A stretch of DNA of 16,086 nucleotides from Acanthaster planci (lineage: Eukaryota; Echinodermata; Asteroidea; Valvatida; Acanthasteridae). Shown here piece after piece: positions 12,101 to 16,086 of this stretch. Where the stretch lies: positions 40,958-57,043 of the forward strand of contig NW_019091763.1 of the NCBI RefSeq assembly GCF_001949145.1, read 5' to 3'. Both the position numbers and the translations under genes were made by a program. Positions within the stretch are counted from its first letter, which is position 1; the number at the start of each line of letters is the position of its first letter. The notes under the pieces are model-generated. The model made no database searches, was not told where the DNA came from, and saw nothing but the letters and a program-made list of their open reading frames with translations.

Positions 12101-13974
12101 TGTGACATTGTAGTTTAATAAACTGTCCACCCCGAACACTGACTTATATGATCGTTATGAGAATACTTGCTTTGATACATTTGATATTTGATGCGTCGCT
12201 CTCTTCCCCCCTCTCCCCCGTACGATTCGTACAGCCTCCAGCTTTTCCTGATTTGTTTGACAGGATGTTTTCTAAGCCCACATTTTGTCCAACTGAAAAG
12301 CTAGAATGTTTGTCCAAACTGTATCTGCACAGGCCCATTGTGTATAAGCTTCGTTTTGAGTTTTAACGAAAAACCTCCACATGTATGTGTTTACGAGTAG
12401 ACTGGTAATCCTAAGAACACTATATACTGAAAGCGTACCTGCTATTTCAAACAGTAGGGTTTTTGTACGTGTTCCAAGGTAAAGTAGGGTGCAGACGTAG
12501 CGATGCTGCATTGCTGTTCCATTAGCCACGATGGTGTAGTTGCAGTACTCGCTGAAACCATCTCGATGGAGGGTCGGTGGGAACTGACAGGACTTCACCG
12601 TTTTACCCAAGTATTTCCAAAACACGTGAACCATTGGCCCACCTTCTCTTAAGTGACCAGTCACCAAACAAGAGAAAGCCACACGCTCACCGACTGAAGC
12701 CACATATTTCTCTGTTGGGTAAAGCCTTACCGTGACGGTGGATTTCCCGTCACCTCAAAAGGAAAACATGACAGGAAAACTCAATCCAAACGCTACTTTC
12801 TAGACCTATACACAGATATCTGTGTATCTGGCAGCAAGTCATCACAAAATATAAACCTACTTGTTGACAAGAAGGTCAATTATTCTGCATCAAAATTTGA
12901 TGTCTTCAGTCATTCATTTTACAGATTCAATCGTTCAGTTTCGTGATGATCGCCATGTTGAATTTTCGGTGTTTTGGACGTCATTTTTTGTTTTGCCTTG
13001 CGTTCCTGGAATTTCATGCGAAAGGATTTGTATGATAAAATTTTGCATTTAATGCATTTAATTGAATGACCACTGCAAGAGCGCCCAGACGTTGACCGGT
13101 AACTTGTCTTTCATACCACTGACTAAACTGAATGATTAAATCGGTAAAATGAAAAAAAAAAAAAAAAAAAAAACGAATTAAATTTCCATTCCTGAAGTGA
13201 AACGAAAACTACTTTTTATAGGATGAATAGAATGACTTTTTTGGTGAATTACAATTTTCAAAAAGTGAAATATATGGTGGGGTTATTTCGAAATTGGAAT
13301 TGCCATTCGGGGAGAGTGACCGCTTTTTGACAAAATGTAACATTCTTTTAAACAAATTTAGATGAAATAAGTGCAAAATGAAGTGGGAAAACTCGTTTGT
13401 ATATTCAGTACACCTTGGACTAACACTGTTTTCTTTTTCTCCGATCTTGGTCAATTATACAATGGAGGATCCGAGGGAAGGCACGTTATAGCGCTCATAT
13501 AGTAATCCGATCGCCCTTTGCGCGTTTGTGCAGCATTTAAAATTGGTTCTATTTGCTTCTAATTAGTTTGTCATCATTTTTGCAACGGAACAAGTTACGT
13601 TTGTAATTCCTGCCGACATGCATAAGAAGTAATGCTACAAAGTCAGTCACACTTCAAATGTGAGACTCGAATATTTCGCACATAACCGCGGTCTGTGATA
13701 AGTTCATACATTCACCTTACAGCATTTTGAGCAAAGCAGTAAATTTCACTTAGTCTTTTAATCGTCAGACTTTAAAGAGTTACAAGTGCAAAACATTCGG
13801 GTTGGCCTACTTCAACGCATACACCCCTTGATTTGTTTCTCGGATGAACAATCATCGACCAACAGTTCTAATACTCTTACCTTTTGAAAGCTGAAATGTA
13901 AGTATGAGGAAAATAAGCCAAAGGGACTTGCTTGTACAGGTGTCCCTCAAACGGAGATAGATTCGAAAAGACAT
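39..13974 (-). CDS. Ig-domain receptor tyrosine kinase with a Tie-like kinase, 15 exons, 881 aa
   Basis: This is a single-pass membrane receptor kinase, predicted to bind an extracellular ligand and phosphorylate itself and partner proteins on tyrosine. Joining 15 exons gives 2646 nt with every splice phase agreeing. Layout: signal peptide (about 1-31), four Ig-like domains (32-473), transmembrane helix (about 484-507), juxtamembrane segment, kinase (about 590-855), C-tail. Visible kinase residues are the P-loop GSGNFG (595-600), Lys619, alpha-C Glu636, HRD Asp720, DFG Asp738, activation-loop Tyr748, and AIE in place of APE (762-764). Tie/Tek-like traits are a GYAS--D-RDF stretch, ALSSEQL in the hinge insert, SRGEDIYV, a P-R-W-A-I-E-S-L pattern in the P+1 region, and GGTPY. 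The insert is short, unlike the split kinases of PDGFR/VEGFR. The ectodomain lacks the EGF and FNIII repeats of vertebrate Tie. In-frame TGA TGA at 14020-14025 precedes the ATG. FGFR-like is the alternative class. Confidence 0.92.
111..361 (-). other. intron 14 (251 bp)
   Basis: Bounded by GTGAGT and CTACAG. Nothing else is recognised. Confidence 0.85.
362..467 (-). CDS. RTK exon 14: end of kinase C-lobe
   Basis: This 106-bp exon starts after CTTGTGTGTAG and ends at a GTGAGT donor (phase 2 in, 0 out). Its 35 whole codons read [18 protein letters not shown]..., residues 824-858. The CW-x6-RP-x-F block is the conserved RTK alpha-H/alpha-I signature, with the structural Arg present. The first base completes an Ile codon with exon 13. 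Confidence 0.95.
468..1025 (-). other. intron 13 (558 bp)
   Basis: Bounded by GTGAGA and TGTGTAG. It has a G8 run at 699-706. No gene is seen. Confidence 0.85.
1026..1122 (-). CDS. RTK exon 13: kinase C-lobe, GGTPY segment
   Basis: This 97-bp exon lies between acceptor TTTTTTGTCAAG and donor GTGAGA. It enters in phase 1 and leaves with two bases of a codon. It codes for [12 protein letters not shown]...[15 protein letters not shown] (residues 792-822), the loop after alpha-F. The Gly-Gly-Thr-Pro-Tyr start and NC-x-D before the next exon are Tie-like. The overhang joins exon 14 exactly to give Ile823. Confidence 0.95.
3148..3430 (+). repeat. diverged tandem repeat, about 2.2 copies
   Basis: Units begin at 3148 (TTCAGCTCCAG), 3290 (TTCAGGTCCAG) and 3408 (TTCAGTTCAG, partial). 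Shared internal strings include TTTAGCTTA, TTGCACAT/GTGCACAT and CTCATGAGG/CTCAAGAGG. Unit lengths are about 142 and 118 bp. The repeat lies inside intron 12 and has no known function. Confidence 0.6.
3826..3843 (+). other. perfect 7-bp hairpin with 4-nt loop
   Basis: TCGTGTA, AAGA, TACACGA forms a perfect stem-loop. It ends one base before a TGACGTCA palindrome. It is too short to call a specific element. Confidence 0.5.
3845..4627 (+). promoter_or_regulatory. cluster of three TGACGTCA (CRE-type) palindromes
   Basis: Perfect TGACGTCA octamers occur at 3845-3852, 4118-4125 and 4620-4627, inside introns 12 and 11. This is the known consensus of CREB/ATF bZIP factors. Three in 0.8 kb is more than chance would usually give. 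An intronic enhancer is possible but unproven. Confidence 0.35.
4259..4299 (-). CDS. RTK exon 12: 41-bp micro-exon, kinase alpha-F
   Basis: This very short exon encodes [13 protein letters not shown] (778-790), the alpha-F helix. It leaves at a perfect GTGAGT donor. Its acceptor ATGATGAAG has a weak pyrimidine tract. It takes GT from exon 11 to complete Val777 of DVW and gives G to exon 13 for Gly791. Both neighbours fit in phase, so I accept it despite the weak acceptor. Confidence 0.9.
4300..4819 (-). other. intron 11 (520 bp)
   Basis: Bounded by GTAAGT and ATGAAG. It contains one of the TGACGTCA sites. Otherwise nothing is recognised. Confidence 0.8.
4820..4890 (-). CDS. RTK exon 11: P+1 loop and AIE motif
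   Basis: This 71-bp exon has acceptor TTAATTTGACAG and donor GTAAGT. It encodes [16 protein letters not shown]... to SD (754-776). V-P-L-R-W followed by A-I-E-S-L is the tyrosine-kinase substrate-binding loop, and the AIE form occurs in Tie, Axl and Met type kinases. It enters in phase 0, directly after the activation loop of exon 10. Confidence 0.95.
4891..5726 (-). other. intron 10 (836 bp)
   Basis: Bounded by GTATGT and TTGACAG. No exon, RNA gene or clear repeat was found. Confidence 0.8.
5727..5840 (-). CDS. RTK exon 10: catalytic loop, DFG and activation loop
   Basis: This 114-bp, phase 0-0 exon has acceptor ACTTTTGCAG and donor GTATGT. It encodes [14 protein letters not shown], then [19 protein letters not shown] (716-753). 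Catalytic Asp720, Arg/Asn of AARN and metal-binding Asp738 are intact. There is a single activation-loop tyrosine, Tyr748, as in vertebrate Tie kinases, unlike the paired tyrosines of FGFR or insulin-type receptors. Confidence 0.97.
5841..6546 (-). other. intron 9 (706 bp)
   Basis: Bounded by GTAGGC and TTTTGCAG. It has a minus-strand open stretch at about 6204-6494, but no splice-compatible or conserved sequence. Nothing else is recognised. Confidence 0.75.
6547..6713 (-). CDS. RTK exon 9: hinge, short insert and alpha-E
   Basis: This 167-bp exon follows acceptor GCGCATGCCCAG and ends at GTAGGC, a less typical donor. It encodes [20 protein letters not shown], then an acidic serine-rich stretch, then [10 protein letters not shown]...[11 protein letters not shown] (661-715). 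Leu666 sits at the inferred gatekeeper place before the E-Y hinge. Two truncated copies of this exon lie upstream at 7124-7148 and 7465-7569. Confidence 0.95.
6844..6954 (-). CDS. RTK exon 8 (proximal copy): alpha-C helix
   Basis: This 111-bp phase 1-1 exon has acceptor AACCTTGTAG and donor GTAAGC. It encodes [20 protein letters not shown], then [16 protein letters not shown] (624-659). Glu636 is the expected alpha-C glutamate that pairs with Lys619. The text resembles the Tie stretch around HPNI-LLGAC. A near-identical copy lies at 7177-7287. Confidence 0.93.
7124..7148 (-). pseudogene. fragment of a copy of exon 9, cut by the N at 7149
   Basis: About 25 bases match exon 9 around the codons for DEDALSSE (compare 6606-6628). 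The match ends at the N on one side. On the other it ends at the same point where the copy at 7465-7569 loses similarity. It is not a usable exon as assembled. Confidence 0.7.
7177..7287 (-). CDS. alternative copy of exon 8 (exon 8')
   Basis: This copy is also 111 bp with the same acceptor, donor and phases as the exon at 6844-6954. It differs at two bases: Trp638-Thr639 becomes Arg-Met ([10 protein letters not shown]). Either copy joins exon 7 and exon 9 in frame. Including both would also keep the frame but would repeat the helix, which is unlikely to fold. It may be a mutually exclusive exon, or an artefact of a nearby assembly gap (N at 7149). Confidence 0.75.
7465..7569 (-). pseudogene. 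decayed partial copy of exon 9
   Basis: The minus strand still reads [20 protein letters not shown], but a TGA follows. A 2-bp deletion near the 5' end also shifts the frame relative to the acceptor. Similarity stops after the SSE codons, so the alpha-E half and the donor are missing. It lies between exon 7 and exon 8' and is best read as a dead duplicate. Confidence 0.8.
7629..7896 (-). CDS. RTK exon 7: juxtamembrane segment, P-loop and catalytic Lys
   Basis: This 268-bp exon has acceptor TTTGAATTGCAG and donor GTAACA (phase 0 in, 1 out). It covers residues 534-622. The first about 50 residues are acidic and rich in Ser, Asp and Glu, then [20 protein letters not shown] starts the N-lobe. 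GSGNFGEV is the nucleotide-binding loop and AAIKMLK contains Lys619. The 93 bases before it could be read through in frame (see the intron at 7897-7989). Confidence 0.92.
7897..7989 (-). other. 93-nt, stop-free, frame-preserving intron 6
   Basis: It is bounded by GTAAGA and TTGCAG. Its length is a multiple of three and it has no stop in frame. Retention would add 31 residues to the juxtamembrane segment. A second internal acceptor, ATTATTTGCAG, would break the frame if used with this donor. I treat it as an intron because of the strong donor, but a coding role is possible. Confidence 0.6.
7990..8168 (-). CDS. RTK exon 6: transmembrane helix
   Basis: This 179-bp exon has acceptor TTCCACCAACAG and donor GTAAGA (phase 1 in, 0 out). 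It covers residues 475-533. [10 protein letters not shown] leads into a hydrophobic run of about 23 residues ([20 protein letters not shown], then VLC). The basic stop-transfer KRSRK follows, so the C-terminal side is cytoplasmic. A second copy is at 9002-9180. Confidence 0.95.
8169..8470 (-). other. intron 5 (302 bp)
   Basis: It lies between the last Ig exon and the transmembrane exon. The part next to exon 6, up to about 8257, is duplicated at 9181-9270. Nothing else is recognised. Confidence 0.8.
8471..8818 (-). CDS. RTK exon 5: Ig-like domain 4
   Basis: This 348-bp phase 1-1 exon has acceptor TCTGTCTATAG and donor GTAAGA. It covers residues 359-473. The Ig core is Cys395, Trp409 in GIIWVLDG, and Cys453 in SLTCQA. 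An outer pair, Cys384 and Cys472, repeats the pattern of Ig domains 2 and 3. There is an N-glycosylation sequon, NAS, at 362. It is the most diverged of the three related modules. Confidence 0.92.
8900..8963 (-). CDS. 3' end of an additional Ig exon, truncated by an N
   Basis: The minus strand reads [20 protein letters not shown], then S, and leaves at a GTACGT donor in phase 1. TVQLRSC matches the last strand and outer cysteine of the Ig modules (TVQLKDC, TVELRDC). It would join exon 5 in frame to give Ser. The rest of the exon is absent: the sequence meets the N at 8964 and changes to intron from the duplicated transmembrane unit. The real receptor may have five Ig domains. Confidence 0.65.
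8966..9270 (-). repeat. duplicate of the transmembrane-exon block
   Basis: About 305 bp match 7954-8257 at high identity by eye. The match includes the start of the 93-nt intron, the whole transmembrane exon and about 90 bp of the intron 5' of it. It stops at the N (8964) on one side and at CTTACAATGAAC on the other. Confidence 0.9.
9002..9180 (-). CDS. second, intact copy of the transmembrane exon (exon 6')
   Basis: It is 179 bp with the same acceptor CCACCAACAG and donor GTAAGA as exon 6. Four residues differ: Pro to Ala in the stalk, Met to Ile in the helix, Ala to Glu after the helix Cys, and Lys to Thr in the juxtamembrane part. It lies 5' of exon 5. It could join exon 4 (phase 1) to exon 7 (phase 0) and make a shorter receptor, but it cannot be followed by exon 5 in frame. 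Confidence 0.7.
9181..9932 (-). other. intron sequence between Ig exon 3 and the second transmembrane exon
   Basis: The first about 90 bases belong to the duplicated block. From about 9270 to 9932 I see no exon with usable borders, no RNA gene and no clear repeat. Confidence 0.7.
9933..10262 (-). CDS. RTK exon 4: Ig-like domain 3
   Basis: This 330-bp phase 1-1 exon has acceptor TATTTGTGCGTAG and donor GTAAGA. It covers residues 249-357. Ig core: Cys281, Trp295 ([12 protein letters not shown]) and Cys336 (NLTCQG). Outer Cys pair: 270 and 356. Sequons include NVS (316), NLS (322) and NLT (333). Its central part is almost the same as that of exon 3, which points to recent duplication or gene conversion. 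Confidence 0.95.
10263..10779 (-). other. intron 3 (517 bp)
   Basis: It holds a TGTACATGTACATG stretch near 10473-10486. No coding signal or RNA gene was found. Confidence 0.75.
10780..11112 (-). CDS. RTK exon 3: Ig-like domain 2
   Basis: This 333-bp phase 1-1 exon has acceptor ATATGCGTGCAG and donor GTAAGG. It covers residues 138-247. Ig core: Cys172, Trp186 ([12 protein letters not shown]) and Cys227 (NLTCQA). Outer Cys pair: 161 and 246. Sequons are at 207 (NVS), 224 (NLT) and 238 (NRT). It is a close paralogue of exon 4 and carries a TGACGTCA string at 11089-11096. Confidence 0.95.
11113..12438 (-). other. intron 2 (1326 bp)
   Basis: It is AT-rich, with no exon, RNA gene or clear repeat that I can support. 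Short open frames on both strands lack recognisable protein features. Confidence 0.75.
12439..12753 (-). CDS. RTK exon 2: N-terminal Ig-like domain 1
   Basis: This 315-bp phase 1-1 exon has acceptor TTTTCCTTTTGAG and donor GTACGC. It covers residues 33-136, starting [20 protein letters not shown]. Ig core: Cys60 (VAFSC), Trp77 (HVFWKY) and Cys119 (RYVC). Two further cysteines, 87 and 102, lie between them and could pair. Sequons are NYT (103) and NGT (109). It is unlike the other three Ig modules and lacks their outer Cys pair. Confidence 0.92.
12754..13880 (-). other. intron 1 (1127 bp)
   Basis: It contains an A22 run at 13152-13173 and otherwise AT-rich sequence. No additional exon was found. 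First introns often hold regulatory sites, but none can be named here. Confidence 0.75.
13152..13173 (+). repeat. A22 homopolymer
   Basis: There are 22 adenines in a row. It could be the tail of an old retroposed element in plus orientation, but I found no flanking target duplication. It may be a simple slippage tract. Confidence 0.9.
13881..13974 (-). CDS. RTK exon 1: start codon and signal peptide
   Basis: ATG is at 13974-13972 and the exon ends at donor GTAAGA after 31 codons plus one base. The peptide [20 protein letters not shown] starts with a basic stretch. The hydrophobic core [12 protein letters not shown] follows, as expected for a secretion signal with a long n-region. The last base joins exon 2 to make Gly32. 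Two in-frame TGA codons lie upstream (14020-14025) with no ATG in between, so this is the first possible start in this exon. Confidence 0.88.
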
Positions 13975-14550
13975 CGTAACTTGCGTGGTTGCAGTTAAAA
14001 CTAAATTGTAATCCAAATTTCATCATTCACAATACATTTCCTGAAGTTTGCACAGTTCCGTTCTCTTTTTGGCTGTTGTAGTAGAAACTCCATTTTCGGT
14101 TGGGTTCAAAACCTAATACCTCTGAACTTTCACCAGTCGAGAGTGCATTGAATTAGGCAAACAATGACAATCTTTCAAAACGGAGATGGGTTGAGGACGT
14201 TATGAACTTTCTTCATAATGTTCAGCAATGAAGCCGGTGCATTCCCACTGCATCACGTGAATGGATGATAAATGCTGCATTCATTTTATCCATAAATCGA
14301 ATCAATCCATCGTCATTAGTAGTTTTTCTTCAGCATTGCCTGCTTATCTAATCACAAATGGATTCAAAGCATAATGTAATAAAGGGGGTAAGAAAGCTCG
14401 TATGAACAGAAAAGTGGCTTTTCATTATTTTGAAAGGTCGCAAGTCACTCAAGGCTGCAAAAATGACTGTGATGGCCTTGAAGTGATAGACGAATAAGTT
14501 TCAATCTCCAATTTTGATTGGCCAACACCAGCTCAGGGTCAGGTCGAAAC
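13975..14550 (-). promoter_or_regulatory. 5' UTR and probable promoter region of the RTK
   Basis: This region lies directly upstream of the start codon. I see no clear TATA box at a suitable distance and cannot place the transcription start. A further non-coding 5' exon upstream is possible. Confidence 0.35.
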
Positions 14551-14554
14551 CAGC

Positions 14555-15007
14555 TTAAGGGGTGCACCACTACAAATAAATTCCCATAGACTGCAATGAT
14601 AAATCCCCACACTTTGCAATAATTTTAAAAATGCTCACAACTCTCACAGGTGTCCAGGCTGCACAGGAATACAATGATCGACATGTCCCCTTTCATTTTC
14701 CTTTCAATTTTCGGGGGGTTGACCAATGAATTTTTGAGAAATTTTCACCAGAAGCAGACCACCCCTAAAATGAAGAAAATGTCCCTGCCCAGAAAAGTAG
14801 TACAAAACGGCCAAATAGTGCCATTTTCGGACCCAACTGCATCCAAATTACTCAGAATTTGAAGCCCAGAGTCCGGGCCAGGGGTTCAGTGCCATATTTC
14901 TCCAATTCCTCAATTTCATGGCTCTCAGGACTCTCTGTGATTGTATAACTTTTATTAATGAGCTCGGCGGACATATTTAGGGCTTTTTTGCGAGGGTGCA
15001 CCCTTAA
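14555..15007 (+). mobile_element. candidate non-coding repeat element bounded by TTAA
   Basis: The left edge is TTAAGGGGTGCACC (14555-14568) and the right edge GGGTGCACCCTTAA (14994-15007). The ends are short inverted repeats flanked by TTAA, the target site of piggyBac-type transposons. There is no transposase. GGTGCACC is itself palindromic, so the inverted match is weaker evidence than it looks. Part of the interior resembles 15547-15612 and 16018-16086. Confidence 0.35.
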
Positions 15008-15546
15008 TTCGTACTCCTCTTCAACGGGATTGCTCTCAATGCATTACATTTATGCATTGAGAATCTCAAAAGATTCAGCGTCAGAGTTTATTCCTCTGTA
15101 TTCGTTCGTAATCTTCAATGCTGTGAGCTTTCCTTTACCAGTGGCAGAAAAGGGCTGCTGGGGCGAGAGTGTCCGCCACTATCGCCTAGTCTAAAAGACT
15201 TTGACTTTGGCCCTCAATATACATGGCCGGATATTACAACAGCTTTTCAAACAGACGCATGCATGCACATGTACCTTTAAGTGCAAATACGCTCGTATTA
15301 CATTCATGGGCGGATCTGAGGGAGATACTGGTTCACGGGAGCATAGTGCAGTCCACAAAGGAACCAAAAAGGGGATTATTTGGCTCCCAAAATGGTGAGA
15401 TTGTGTAAATCGTTGCCAGGATCAACTCCCTGGGTCTTTGAACTTTCATATAAAAGCAGAACTTTTGGCAAAAACTACGGTTGAAAAATGGTCCAAAGTG
15501 CCCTAGAGTTGAGGGTTGACTGCAATCAGACTTCGGAAAAATCACT
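15008..15546. other. intergenic sequence without a supported gene
   Basis: Open frames of 60-78 codons exist on both strands but have no recognisable domain. The segment probably belongs to the repeat-rich 5' flank. Confidence 0.6.
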
Positions 15547-15612
15547 TTTCGGGGGTTGATTTTGTTTTGTGGGAATAATTAAAAATGTAATCGGTTAACC
15601 CACAAAAAATTG
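15547..15612 (+). repeat. copy B of a diverged interspersed repeat
   Basis: It resembles the reverse complement of about 14700-14775 and the plus strand of 16018-16086. Shared features are a G-rich start, an A-rich middle, then TAACCCAC and AAATTGA. Identity is roughly 60-70% by eye. Confidence 0.45.
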
Positions 15613-16017
15613 ACAGATTAAGGAGCAGACAATAATATAATTTTGGTTTAAGAAATCTCAGGGATGTTTCAATGGGGTTTGAATTGGTGGACTGTACCCA
15701 AAAGGCCTTGGGGAAATGAGACAAATCCCAATATTGGTGGCGCTACAGGCGAACGTGATGAAAATCACTGTAGGGTGCGTTCCACCAAATCGTTGTATTT
15801 CTGCGCGCGAGCTCATTAATATTTTGTGATCCCGCGGGATTTTTTTTCAATTAACAGGCCGTAATTAGGAGGCATCGTAGAAACGTTTCTATAAATCCCG
15901 AATGTGGGACTGATATTTTCCAGTTCGGGGCATTTCTTTCACCAAAAGCCATACTGCGGACCTATTTTGGATAGAGGCGGGAGGCTATATTCAGAAATGA
16001 GCGCTTAGGTTTACTGC
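15613..16017. other. intergenic sequence without a supported gene
   Basis: It contains GGGTGCGTTCCACC (15774-15787) and GCGCGAGCTCATTAAT (15805-15820), which faintly resemble edges of the element at 14555-15007 in inverted orientation. No gene is supported. Confidence 0.5.
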
Positions 16018-16086
16018 TATTTTGGGGGTATCTTCGTTCAAAGGTGAATAAAAAAAATCGTGGCTAACCCCCACGAAATTGAAATG
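16018..16086 (+). repeat. copy C of the same repeat, cut by the window end
   Basis: It has the order TTTTGGGGGTATCTTCG, then GGTGAATAAAA, CGTGGCTAACCCCCACGAAA and TTGAAATG. This lines up with copies A and B. It continues beyond the window. Confidence 0.45.

Noticed and set aside
12148-12366. 72-codon plus-strand open frame in intron 2
   Set aside because: No conserved features and no start context or splice evidence.

Overview
This is animal genomic DNA. One receptor tyrosine kinase (RTK) gene on the minus strand fills almost the whole window, with its start codon near 13974 and its stop near 39. The evidence is a set of spliced exons with GT/AG borders, introns of about 0.1-3 kb, an Ig-repeat ectodomain, and a metazoan-type kinase with HRDLAARN and DFG motifs. 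The kinase looks most like the Tie/Tek class. The frequent ACATGTACATG-type motifs and the Ig-kinase repertoire suggest an invertebrate deuterostome, with amphioxus as my best guess. That species call is an inference and has not been checked.

I could join 15 exons by hand with every splice phase agreeing. They give 2646 nt, or 881 residues plus a TGA stop. In order the protein has a signal peptide (exon 1), four Ig-like domains each on its own phase 1-1 exon (exons 2-5), a transmembrane exon (exon 6), an acidic juxtamembrane segment with the P-loop (exon 7), the kinase domain (exons 7-14) and a short C-tail with one Tyr-x-Asn site (exon 15). All catalytic kinase residues are present. Vertebrate Tie receptors mix Ig, EGF and FNIII domains outside the cell; this one shows only Ig modules.

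The middle of the gene (6.8-9.3 kb) is locally scrambled by tandem duplication. There are two intact copies of the alpha-C-helix exon, which differ by two bases, both changing the protein. There are two truncated copies of the following exon. There is a second intact transmembrane exon placed upstream of the last Ig exon, and a fragment of an extra Ig exon. The only two ambiguous bases in the window (7149 and 8964) sit at the edges of these duplicated blocks. Collapsed or misjoined assembly is therefore a live alternative to alternative splicing.

The introns otherwise contain AT-rich sequence, a small tandem repeat near 3.15-3.43 kb, and a cluster of perfect TGACGTCA palindromes at 3.8-4.6 kb. 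The region 5' of the gene (13975-16086) has no gene I can support. It holds at least three diverged copies of one interspersed repeat. No RNA gene, CRISPR array or prokaryotic feature is seen.
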